The position numbers were made by a program, and so were the translations under genes. Positions 8,440-14,606 of a stretch of 14,606 bases of DNA are shown here, piece by piece. Each line of letters begins with the position of its first letter. Within the stretch, counting starts at the first letter, position 1. The notes under the pieces are model-generated. The model did no database searches. It had not been told where the DNA came from and was given only the letters and a program-made list of their open reading frames with translations. The DNA is from Bacteroidota bacterium (lineage in GTDB: Bacteria > Bacteroidota > Bacteroidia > Bacteroidales > UBA1715). The stretch spans positions 1 through 14,606 of the forward strand of contig JAJUFK010000028.1 of assembly GCA_029266015.1 (NCBI GenBank). Direction: 5' to 3'.

Positions 8440-8469
8440 CAAAAATACAATTTTTTTGAATAATACAAA
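8440..8469 (-). promoter_or_regulatory. Putative promoter of tRNA-Ser, overlapping an AT-rich inverted repeat
   Basis: On the minus strand TTTG (8469-8466) lies 18 bp before TATTTTTG (8447-8440), an exact match to the TAnnTTTG -7 consensus. Only 4 bp separate this box from the mature tRNA 5' end at 8435, so transcription would start at or within a base or two of the mature end. An inverted repeat with 11-bp arms (8443-8453 and 8467-8477) covers the same bases; it could be a weak terminator for the ligase operon or an operator-like site. Confidence 0.35.
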
Positions 8470-8522
8470 TTGTATTTGCATATATTTTATAAAAAGATTA
8501 ATTAGATTTGATTTTCAAAAGC

Positions 8523-10118
8523 TTACACCTGCTTTTTGTTGAAATTTTCAATTTTTACAGGTTGAATACAAAGCATTAATATAGCAAAAAATGAGAAGAA
8601 AACCAACCCATTTATTCCATCAAGCATATCTTCATTGAAAAAAGATATTAAACATATACTCAACCAACTAATTGAAAGTATGTTAAGATTTTTTCGAGAG
8701 AAATAGATAATTCCCAAAATACTAATAATAAAAACAATAAAACCAACAATTCCATACTCAACAGCTACAAGCATAAATTGATTATGAGGTTTTTTCCAAA
8801 ATTTTTGAGGCATTTTAATTGGTTGTTTTGCGTACTGTTCATGTAGTTTTTCGGTGATATGTACCACTCCTGTTCCAAACCACATATGTTTTTTAAATAC
8901 TTCATATGCACATTTTAAAAATTCTATACGCTGCGTTACCGAATGGCCCGCCGGATTTCTCCCAATTTTATAATTATGGAATTCCCATATTACTTCATAA
9001 ATTCTATGCGATAAATTAAATGATTTATCAAATCGGTAATTTGTACAGCCGGCATGAATATTTCTAATATCTTCTTGACTTAGTTGTTTAAGGCCTGATG
9101 CGTCCTTGCGAAGATTTTTTGATGTCATGTACCGCTTAAGTGTATAATATAGAATATGACCTTTTTCATCATTTCCAAATATTGGCTTTGAACTATATAG
9201 AGGCCAATTCTCAACAATTTCTTTTTCACACACATATAAATCAACCCAATTACCATTTTCTAATCGTCCGGTTTTTGTAAATAGAGCATATGGGTTTCCT
9301 AACAGGGTTACTGAATCTAATTTTTCAATTTCAACAGTGCTTGGATTTGTAAAATAATGTAATTCTTTGGTTACAGTATCTGTTACAAACCAAATTCCAA
9401 TAATTATAATGCTAAGTGGCAATAATTTGAGTACTATATGTTTTTGTTTTTGAATTTGAGAAATTGTAAAAAATAAAAACAATAATGCTAACCCAACAAA
9501 TCCTGTTATAGAACTTAAAATAATAACAAAAAAGATAAGCCAAAATAAAGCAAGCCATAGGAAAACCTTTTCTTTGGTATGTATTCGTACACGAGTATTA
9601 TAAAATAAATAATACCCTGTTGCTGCAATTGCCATAAGTGTATACAATGCCAATCTAATATATGACATAAATACACTTAATTCGCGAACATCTGTATAAT
9701 TATCGGCAACATACAAAAAATACACAAAACAATATACCGTATTTATTACAATAGAAATAATGTATAGCAGCATTACGACATGAAATTGTTTGCGCGTTAA
9801 TTGCTTACTGCTACCCAATACCAAAGCATAAACTAACATTGGGGCATTGTCCCAAATATCTTTTATTGCTTTTGGATTTGGCACATAAACAAGTGCCCCA
9901 ATAAAAATCAAAAGATAAATACTTAATAAAAATAAAGGGGTTTTACGTTGCCAAAGTATTTGAAATTTATATGAAAAATTCTTTTGTAATATCCAAACAG
10001 TTAGCAAAGCAATACTTGAAACGGTTATAAAAAAATTACCCCACGTAAAAAAGCTAACTGTAAACAATAGTATAATCCATATTACATGGTCATATGTGAG
10101 TTTACGTATAATATACAT
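8523..10118 (-). CDS. O-antigen ligase / polymerase-family inner-membrane protein (WaaL/Wzy type)
   Basis: This is a polytopic inner-membrane protein of 531 residues that probably joins or polymerises undecaprenyl-linked polysaccharide at the periplasmic face. About nine hydrophobic segments occupy residues 10-246 and more lie at 448-520. Between them is a loop of about 200 residues (247-447), presumably periplasmic, that carries the family hallmarks. These are a YMTSKNLRKDASG segment (330-342), GHSVTQRIEF with Arg397, and KPHNQF with His445. An Arg and a His in comparable loop positions are required in WaaL. The Bacteroidota-type loop is longer than in enterobacterial WaaL. The start ATG at 10118 lies 14 bp after the stop of the upstream PKD/CTD protein, so the two are likely co-transcribed. 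From sequence alone I cannot tell ligase from polymerase. No other glycan genes are in view. Confidence 0.85.
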   Translation of the reverse strand: MYIIRKLTYDHVIWIILLFTVSFFTWGNFFITVSSIALLTVWILQKNFSYKFQILWQRKTPLFLLSIYLLIFIGALVYVPNPKAIKDIWDNAPMLVYALVLGSSKQLTRKQFHVVMLLYIISIVINTVYCFVYFLYVADNYTDVRELSVFMSYIRLALYTLMAIAATGYYLFYNTRVRIHTKEKVFLWLALFWLIFFVIILSSITGFVGLALLFLFFTISQIQKQKHIVLKLLPLSIIIIGIWFVTDTVTKELHYFTNPSTVEIEKLDSVTLLGNPYALFTKTGRLENGNWVDLYVCEKEIVENWPLYSSKPIFGNDEKGHILYYTLKRYMTSKNLRKDASGLKQLSQEDIRNIHAGCTNYRFDKSFNLSHRIYEVIWEFHNYKIGRNPAGHSVTQRIEFLKCAYEVFKKHMWFGTGVVHITEKLHEQYAKQPIKMPQKFWKKPHNQFMLVAVEYGIVGFIVFIISILGIIYFSRKNLNILSISWLSICLISFFNEDMLDGINGLVFFSFFAILMLCIQPVKIENFNKKQV

Positions 10119-10132
10119 ATAAATAGAAATAC

Positions 10133-11338
10133 TTAATCCTGACGAAATAATTGGATAAACCCTGAAGTATCATGTCGTTTATCTCTATTACTAGATTGCA
10201 CAACATAATAATAAACTCCTGAAGGACACTTCATTCCCAAATTATCGTTTCCTGTCCATGAAATAGTTAAAGCCTCTTGTTTATAAACCAGTCCACCCCA
10301 ACTATTGTAAATCCATACTGTAAAAACATCTACACCATTTGTATTAAAGAAAAACACATCATTTTCATCATTGCCTCCGGGAGTAAATGTGTTAGGAATA
10401 TACGCTTTACGACTTTTAACATCTTTATTTTTTTGGGAATTTTCAGTAAAAAAATAATCGGTAACAGGAATTATTTGATGTTTTGAATACGTACATTGTT
10501 CTAATTTATAATATTCTATATCTCGTTGATTTTCAAATTTACTACTATCAAGTGCTATTTTTAATTTTACATAATAACCGGGACTAAAATTTTCTGCAGG
10601 AAATGTATATTTATATTCAATAGAATCAACATGAAATTTGGTATATGGCGTATTCATTGGCTCACCATATTCATTTGTTTTATAAATTTCCCAATAATAT
10701 GTCCACTTACTTAAATCATGAGGTTTAAAATTTGCTGTATCAACAGTAAATATATGAGCAAATGACTGTATAGGAGCTTTCGAATCATCTGTACTCGGAT
10801 CATCTATTTCGTATAAAAAATTAGTACTTTCAACTAATGGACTATACACTGTAATTGGTTGCGCCAATGTTCTGTGAGCATATTGACCTTCAGGTATTTT
10901 TATGGTAGCCGTTTTTCGTGAGTTGTCAATACCTGTATATGTAATAGCTAATTGAACTGAATCGTCAGAACGACTTATAAATTGTACAGATGTAAATAGT
11001 CTATTTTTTATACTATCATGAATTGATACAGTATTTAATACTTGCAAACGCACATCAAATACCCCATCTTGAACATATCTGTGTGTTGTGTTTGATGTAT
11101 TATCTTTTATTATTTGAGGGGTATTATCTCCAAAATCAAAAACATATCTACAATTACCTGAACATGACGATGTGTTTTTAAATTCAACTTCTGTATTATT
11201 TACTGCTATTCCATTAGAATATTCTGTATAACACATTATATATTGAGAATCGTCGCGAAGCGAAAAATTTGCTGTAGTTTGACTATAGCAATAACTAAGA
11301 AAAAAATATACAACAAAACTGAGTATTGATATTCTCAT
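10133..11338 (-). CDS. Secreted PKD-domain protein with type B (gliding-motility) T9SS C-terminal domain
   Basis: This is a 401-residue exported protein of unknown function. A Sec signal peptide covers residues 1-19 (ISILSFVVYFFLSYCYS, then QTTANF). A PKD domain spans about 40-118, with the core YVFDFGDNTP at 65-74. Residues 120-300 are beta-rich and unassigned. Residues 312-401 form a type B T9SS sorting domain: AYIPNTFTPGGNDENDVF, then VWIYNSWGGLVYKQ, then SGVYYYVV. It should therefore cross the outer membrane through T9SS. Unlike the giant cargo gene it has no adjacent PorP/SprF partner; it is instead followed by the O-antigen ligase-family gene after 14 bp. The start at 11338 directly precedes the signal peptide, and a good -7 box lies 25 bp upstream. 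Confidence 0.88.
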   Translation of the reverse strand: MRISILSFVVYFFLSYCYSQTTANFSLRDDSQYIMCYTEYSNGIAVNNTEVEFKNTSSCSGNCRYVFDFGDNTPQIIKDNTSNTTHRYVQDGVFDVRLQVLNTVSIHDSIKNRLFTSVQFISRSDDSVQLAITYTGIDNSRKTATIKIPEGQYAHRTLAQPITVYSPLVESTNFLYEIDDPSTDDSKAPIQSFAHIFTVDTANFKPHDLSKWTYYWEIYKTNEYGEPMNTPYTKFHVDSIEYKYTFPAENFSPGYYVKLKIALDSSKFENQRDIEYYKLEQCTYSKHQIIPVTDYFFTENSQKNKDVKSRKAYIPNTFTPGGNDENDVFFFNTNGVDVFTVWIYNSWGGLVYKQEALTISWTGNDNLGMKCPSGVYYYVVQSSNRDKRHDTSGFIQLFRQD

Positions 11339-11362
11339 ATTTTATACATCTGATTTACAAAA

Positions 11363-11370
11363 CAAAAATA
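11363..11370 (-). promoter_or_regulatory. Putative Bacteroidota -7 element of the PKD/CTD protein - ligase operon
   Basis: TATTTTTG on the minus strand (11370-11363) matches TAnnTTTG exactly and lies 24 bp before the ATG at 11338, giving a leader of about 15-20 nt. No TTG lies at the expected distance upstream, so only the -7 half is supported. The bases from 11371 to 11563 show nothing else that I can interpret. Confidence 0.38.
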
Positions 11371-11563
11371 ACATATTTTTCTATCATTTTAGTATATCTA
11401 TAGGCAATAATATTTTTACTTTATTAAACTAATATATGCCCTAAAACAATTATGAATGAAAAAATTTTCCAAATAGACATATGAAATTTTATTTGCAATG
11501 ATAAAAAGAATTACTATTCTTTGACTTACAAATAAATAATTTTGATTTTTTTTAAATTATGCT

Positions 11564-11701
11564 AAAAAAACAACCCGGATATAGGCGATATTTAGAATAC
11601 TATTAATTAAAGTTTTTTGAAGAGTGCGGATAATCTAAAAGTGTGCATAAACTTTTATCTCTTCAATATCCGGGTTGTATTAAAAAAGTATGAGTATTTC
11701 A
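11564..11701 (-). ncRNA. Candidate structured small RNA, family unknown
   Basis: The 471-bp gap 11339-11809 holds a compact structured element. A perfect 12-bp terminal stem joins 11666-11677 to 11571-11582 (CAACCCGGATAT with ATATCCGGGTTG). On the minus strand its 3' arm runs straight into seven Ts (11570-11564), as in an intrinsic terminator. Inside it, a second 8-bp stem pairs 11659-11666 with 11617-11624 (TTGAAGAG with CTCTTCAA), sharing one base with the outer arm. A third 6-bp stem pairs 11651-11656 with 11637-11642, with an 8-nt loop. About 34 nt (11583-11616) remain unpaired before the closing arm. A TTGACA-N17-TATTTT promoter-like sequence precedes it, so the transcript would be about 138 nt. 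It does not show the hallmarks of SRP RNA, tmRNA or 6S RNA. The strand call depends on the U-tract and promoter. It could also be a degenerate inverted-repeat mobile element. Confidence 0.5.
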
Positions 11702-11705
11702 GTTA

Positions 11706-11736
11706 TAAAAATACTATTTTATAAAAAAAATGTCAA
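11706..11736 (-). promoter_or_regulatory. Putative promoter of the intergenic RNA candidate
   Basis: On the minus strand TTGACA (11736-11731) is followed after 17 bp by TATTTT (11713-11708). Read with Bacteroidota consensus it is TTG-N20-TATTTTTA (11713-11706), one mismatch from TAnnTTTG. Both readings place the start near 11701, about 24 nt before the 12-bp terminal stem of the RNA candidate. Confidence 0.45.
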
Positions 11737-11809
11737 GATTTTATACTATTATTTAATTAACAATGTGCATATTTTTTAAAAATCATTTGAAATACAGACA
11801 ATTAAAAAA

Positions 11810-12445
11810 TTACTTTTTTGATAACGATTTCGAATAACGTTCATTCATAATTTTAAGGATAGTATCGGTAATATTAAGATGCTCTTTGGCATACAATACA
11901 CTACTATTAAACGCATTATTCAATACTATTTCATATTTATTATCAGCATTATGAAATTTAATGGCAACTTGTACACTATCAAGCAATTCTTTCATGAGTA
12001 ATTGTTCTTTATTTGCCAATTCTTGTTGTTTTGATTGCTGCCACTCCATTAACTTTTGTTGTTTTAGCTGCAATTCTTGTTCTTTGGTTTGAGCATCGCG
12101 TGTTGTTATTAATCCTTTTTGAACTTGCGATTGCAATTGATACACTTCTTGTTCAAAAGCTTGACCTTGTTGTTGCAATTTAGCATCTTCTTGTTTAACC
12201 ATTGCTTGATATTGCCCTTCAATTTTTTTGTAATATAAATAATTGCGCATAAGTGAATCAACAATAATATAGGCAACAGGAAATGGTTTAATTACGATAT
12301 TACCACTTGAATCCTGAACTGCTATATGAACAGGTTCAGTTTTTTCTTTACCGGGAGTTGTTTTTTTATTTATAGTAACGAGAATAAATAAAACTACAAT
12401 TGCAAATCCAAATACAATGTGTAGTATAGTGTTTCCATGTTTCAT
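11810..12445 (-). CDS. OmpH/Skp-family periplasmic chaperone-like protein, N-terminally anchored
   Basis: This 211-residue protein resembles the OmpH/Skp family, periplasmic chaperones that hold unfolded outer-membrane proteins. Residues 6-25 form one hydrophobic segment (ILHIVFGFAIVVLFILVTI) followed by lysines, which suggests a membrane anchor rather than a cleaved signal. The family start is seen at 56-74 (PVAYIIVDSLMRNYLYYKK). A long Gln/Glu/Lys-rich coiled coil spans about 75-155, as in the tentacles of Skp, and a C-terminal segment returns to the body (KYEIVLNNAFNSSVLYAKEHLNITDTI is the closing core, 170-196). Divergent OmpH-like paralogues are common in this phylum, so the exact client is unknown. 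The start lies 12 bp after tadA, indicating a shared transcript. No terminator is evident after the stop; a weak A/T palindrome at 11771-11783 is the only candidate. Confidence 0.8.
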   Translation of the reverse strand: MKHGNTILHIVFGFAIVVLFILVTINKKTTPGKEKTEPVHIAVQDSSGNIVIKPFPVAYIIVDSLMRNYLYYKKIEGQYQAMVKQEDAKLQQQGQAFEQEVYQLQSQVQKGLITTRDAQTKEQELQLKQQKLMEWQQSKQQELANKEQLLMKELLDSVQVAIKFHNADNKYEIVLNNAFNSSVLYAKEHLNITDTILKIMNERYSKSLSKK

Positions 12446-12457
12446 AAAAAATTATTT

Positions 12458-12907
12458 TTATCGTTTTTGTTTAAAAAAATTCTGTAGCAATGTTTCGCAT
12501 TCTGTTTGAAGAATACCACCTATAATTTGAGTTTTAGGATGCAAAATATGTGACCTCAACGCAGATATTCCCCGTTTATTATCACTCGCGCCATATACTA
12601 TAGTTCCTATTTGCACCCAATATGAAGCACCTCCGCACATAGCACAAGGTTCTAATGTTACATACAAAGTTGCTTTTTGCAAATACTTACCCCCTAAATA
12701 TTCTGTTGCCGAAGTAAATGCTTGCATTTCAGCATGAGCTGTTGGGTCATTGAGTGTTTCGGTTAAATTGTGTGCTCGAGCTATTATTTGATTATTATAT
12801 ACAATTACTGCACCTACAGGAACTTCATCTTTTTGCAAAGCAATATTTGCTTGTTGCAAGGCTTGCTTCATAAAATACTCGTGGCTATGCTGTTCTGTAA
12901 GCGACAT
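12458..12907 (-). CDS. tadA: tRNA-specific adenosine deaminase TadA
   Basis: This enzyme deaminates adenosine 34 to inosine in the anticodon of tRNA-Arg(ACG), which allows one tRNA to read CGU, CGC and CGA. It is a cytoplasmic zinc enzyme of the cytidine/deoxycytidylate deaminase fold. The zinc and proton-shuttle motif is HAE (His58, Glu60), and the second zinc motif is PCAMC (Pro87, Cys88, Cys91). The surrounding LNDPTAHAEMQAF and LYVTLEPCAMCGGA segments are typical of TadA and not of free-nucleoside deaminases. Its 149 residues are the normal length. The ATG at 12907 is 7 bp from the aspS stop and the ompH-like gene starts 12 bp after the tadA stop, so it is the middle gene of a tight three-gene unit. 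A guanine deaminase of the same fold is the main alternative, but less likely. Confidence 0.92.
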   Translation of the reverse strand: MSLTEQHSHEYFMKQALQQANIALQKDEVPVGAVIVYNNQIIARAHNLTETLNDPTAHAEMQAFTSATEYLGGKYLQKATLYVTLEPCAMCGGASYWVQIGTIVYGASDNKRGISALRSHILHPKTQIIGGILQTECETLLQNFFKQKR

Positions 12908-12914
12908 GAATTAT

Positions 12915-14606
12915 TTATTTTTTTACTATTTGCAAGCATAATTCATCTAACTGGGCTTGAGAAATTTCAGTTGGACACTCGGCCATGAGATCTTTTGCAG
13001 CATTATTTTTAGGAAAAGCAATTACATCACGAATAGAGTCGGCACCTGCCAAAATAGAAACAAAACGGTCAAAACCAAATGCCAAACCTCCATGAGGTGG
13101 AGCACCATAAGTAAATGCTCCCATCAAAAATCCAAATTGTGTTTGAGCTTGCTCTGACGTGAATCCTAATAATGAAAACATTTTTGATTGCAATTCTGAA
13201 TTATATATACGAATTGATCCCCCTCCAATTTCACTTCCATTTACAACAAAATCATAAGCATTGGCACGTACTTCTTTTGGATTAGTATCAAGCAAAGGAA
13301 TATCTTCGGGTTTGGGTGATGTAAAAGGATGATGTTTTGCATATAATCGTTGTGTTTCTTCGTCCCATTCAAATAAAGGGAAATCAATTACCCACAGAGG
13401 TGCAAAAACATCTTTTTTTCGCAATCCCAATCTATTACCCATTTCTAAACGCAATTCACACAATGCATTTAATGCAAGTGATTGCTCTCCGGATATTATC
13501 AATACTAAATCACCGATTTGCGCATTGCATATTTTGCAAATATCAGTAAGTTCTTGAGGAGTATAAAATTTATCTACAGAAGATTTAATAGTACCATCTT
13601 CGTTGTATTTAATATAAATTAAGCCCTTTGCTCCAATCTGCGGACGCTTTACCCATTCTGTAAGTTCATCAAGTTCTTTTCGTGTATAAGTAGCACAACC
13701 TTTTGCTGTAATAGCTCCTATATATTCGGCATCATCAAGTACTTTAAAATCTTTACCTTTCATTGCCCCTGTAAGTTCTTGAATAGTCATACCAAATCTA
13801 ATATCGGGTTTGTCACAACCGTAATATTTCATTGCATCGGCATAAGTCATTTGAGGGAAATCGCCTTCAAAAGTAATTCCTTTAGCTTCGGCAAAAATAA
13901 ATTTAGCTAATCCTTCAAACATTGAAATTATATCATGTTGTTCAACAAATGACATTTCACAATCTATTTGTGTAAATTCCGGTTGACGGTCGGCACGTAA
14001 ATCTTCGTCACGGAAACATTTTACAATCTGAAAATATTTATCAATACCACCAACCATAAGAAGTTGTTTAAACAACTGTGGTGACTGCGGCAATGCATAA
14101 AACTGCCCCGGCCATACTCGCGAGGGCACTACAAAATCGCGAGCTCCTTCGGGTGTAGAACCTATTAATACAGGTGTTTCTATTTCTAAAAATCCTTGTG
14201 AATCTAAATATTTTCGAATAGCTTGTGCCATTCGATGACGTAATTCTAAATTAGCACGTATAGGATTTCTACGAATATCTAAATATCTAAATTTCATTCG
14301 TAATTCTTCACCACCATCGGTATCGTCTTCTATTGTAAACGGTGGTAATTGTGCTTTATTAAGAATTGTAATGATATGAGCAGATATTTCAATTTCTCCG
14401 GTTGGATTATGTTTATTTTTACTTTCACGTTCTATTACCGTTCCTTGAATTTGAATTACATATTCACGACCTAATTCATTTAATTGTTCCTGCATATAAG
14501 CATTTTGAGAGCCATCAGCAACTATTTGTGTTATACCATATCTGTCTCGTAAATCAACAAAGGTCATTCCTCCTAATTTTCTGGTTCGCTGTACCCAACC
14601 ACTCAG
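12915..14606 (-). CDS. aspS: Aspartyl-tRNA synthetase, 5'-truncated by window edge
   Basis: This class IIb synthetase charges tRNA-Asp with aspartate. The frame remains open to base 14606 and encodes LSGWVQRTRKLGGM before the ATG at 14567, so that ATG is internal; roughly 20 N-terminal residues lie outside the window. An OB-fold anticodon-binding domain comes first (GGMTFVDLRDRYGITQIV). Motif 1 and the substrate loop follow (FLEIETPVLIGSTPEGARDF), then motif 2 (FRDEDLRADRQPEFTQID) and, after the bacterial GAD-type insertion, motif 3 (GGLAFGFDRFVSILAG). At the position where non-discriminating bacterial enzymes often have His (RRRDHGG), this protein has Leu (RTRKLGG), which favours a tRNA-Asp-specific enzyme. 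tadA starts 7 bp after the stop. Confidence 0.97.
   Translation of the reverse strand: MSGWVQRTRKLGGMTFVDLRDRYGITQIVADGSQNAYMQEQLNELGREYVIQIQGTVIERESKNKHNPTGEIEISAHIITILNKAQLPPFTIEDDTDGGEELRMKFRYLDIRRNPIRANLELRHRMAQAIRKYLDSQGFLEIETPVLIGSTPEGARDFVVPSRVWPGQFYALPQSPQLFKQLLMVGGIDKYFQIVKCFRDEDLRADRQPEFTQIDCEMSFVEQHDIISMFEGLAKFIFAEAKGITFEGDFPQMTYADAMKYYGCDKPDIRFGMTIQELTGAMKGKDFKVLDDAEYIGAITAKGCATYTRKELDELTEWVKRPQIGAKGLIYIKYNEDGTIKSSVDKFYTPQELTDICKICNAQIGDLVLIISGEQSLALNALCELRLEMGNRLGLRKKDVFAPLWVIDFPLFEWDEETQRLYAKHHPFTSPKPEDIPLLDTNPKEVRANAYDFVVNGSEIGGGSIRIYNSELQSKMFSLLGFTSEQAQTQFGFLMGAFTYGAPPHGGLAFGFDRFVSILAGADSIRDVIAFPKNNAAKDLMAECPTEISQAQLDELCLQIVKK

Noticed and set aside
8443..8477. 11-bp inverted repeat as a rho-independent terminator of the ligase operon
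   Set aside because: The stem is almost entirely A/T with a 13-nt loop and overlaps a better promoter call, so I do not assign it as a terminator.
8285..8542. Plus-strand open frame of 85 codons across the tRNA region
   Set aside because: It overlaps the tRNA-Ser gene in antisense and both the terminator and the promoter region; its sequence is translated tRNA.
11537..11544. Plus-strand TAATTTTG as a promoter for transcribing the structured locus from the other side
   Set aside because: It matches TAnnTTTG, but the nearest TTG is only 13 bp upstream and a plus-strand transcript would lack a U-tract after the closing stem (TATTAAAAAAG follows).
11564..11701. 6S RNA or SRP (4.5S) RNA identity for the structured locus
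   Set aside because: The element is too short and has no symmetric central bubble for 6S, and it lacks the conserved GGAA-type tetraloop and AGCAG-like asymmetric loop of SRP RNA domain IV.
12770..13549. Plus-strand open frames opposite tadA and aspS
   Set aside because: They are antisense to highly conserved enzymes and have no recognisable domains.
14565..14567. ATG at 14567 as the start of aspartyl-tRNA synthetase
   Set aside because: The frame continues upstream to the window edge with the conserved GWVQRTRKLGG segment of the OB fold, so this Met is internal and the gene is truncated by the window.
1..14606. CRISPR arrays, insertion sequences, integrases, phage or defence genes
   Set aside because: No regularly spaced repeats, transposase-like motifs, or nuclease/reverse transcriptase motifs were seen in any supported reading frame.

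Overview
The window is an AT-rich chromosomal segment of a Bacteroidota bacterium, probably an uncultured member of the Bacteroidales/Flavobacteriales/Cytophagales breadth; the sequence alone does not fix the order. The lineage call rests on type IX secretion (T9SS) cargo proteins with gliding-motility-type (type B) C-terminal domains, a PorP/SprF-family outer-membrane protein, SprB repeats, a short Bacteroidota-style RecQ, a membrane-anchored OmpH/Skp-like protein, start codons without Shine-Dalgarno sequences, and several matches to the Bacteroidota promoter element TAnnTTTG.

Layout. Bases 1-1623 (+) hold the 3' part of a recQ-type helicase gene, cut by the window edge. Bases 1732-2694 (+) hold a ROK-family sugar kinase, probably glucokinase. 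It converges on everything that follows: all remaining genes are on the minus strand, and the two facing stop codons are one base apart. Reading the minus strand from right to left there are three likely transcription units plus two RNA loci. (a) aspS (5' end outside the window), tadA and an ompH/skp-like gene (14606-11810) are packed with 7- and 12-bp gaps. (b) A 471-bp gap (11339-11809) holds a well-formed candidate small structured RNA with its own promoter-like and terminator-like ends (about 11701-11564). (c) A small PKD plus type B CTD secreted protein and an O-antigen ligase-family membrane protein (11338-8523) lie 14 bp apart. (d) A tRNA-Ser(UGA) at 8435-8348 is followed by a strong hairpin terminator. 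(e) A 1500-residue multidomain cell-surface protein and a PorP/SprF-family partner (8218-2696) lie 3 bp apart.

How they work together. Units (c) and (e) are envelope/surface functions. The giant protein carries a signal peptide for Sec export and a type B CTD for T9SS export. The downstream PorP/SprF protein is the kind of dedicated outer-membrane partner such cargo needs. The smaller CTD protein is paired with a WaaL/Wzy-type polysaccharide ligase or polymerase. Unit (a) couples aspartyl-tRNA charging with wobble A-to-I editing and a periplasmic chaperone-like protein.

Novelty. I see no CRISPR array, transposon, phage, defence system or secondary-metabolite cluster. The element I could not assign to any known family is the structured intergenic RNA candidate. 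The other points of interest are domain architecture and gene pairing within known families.
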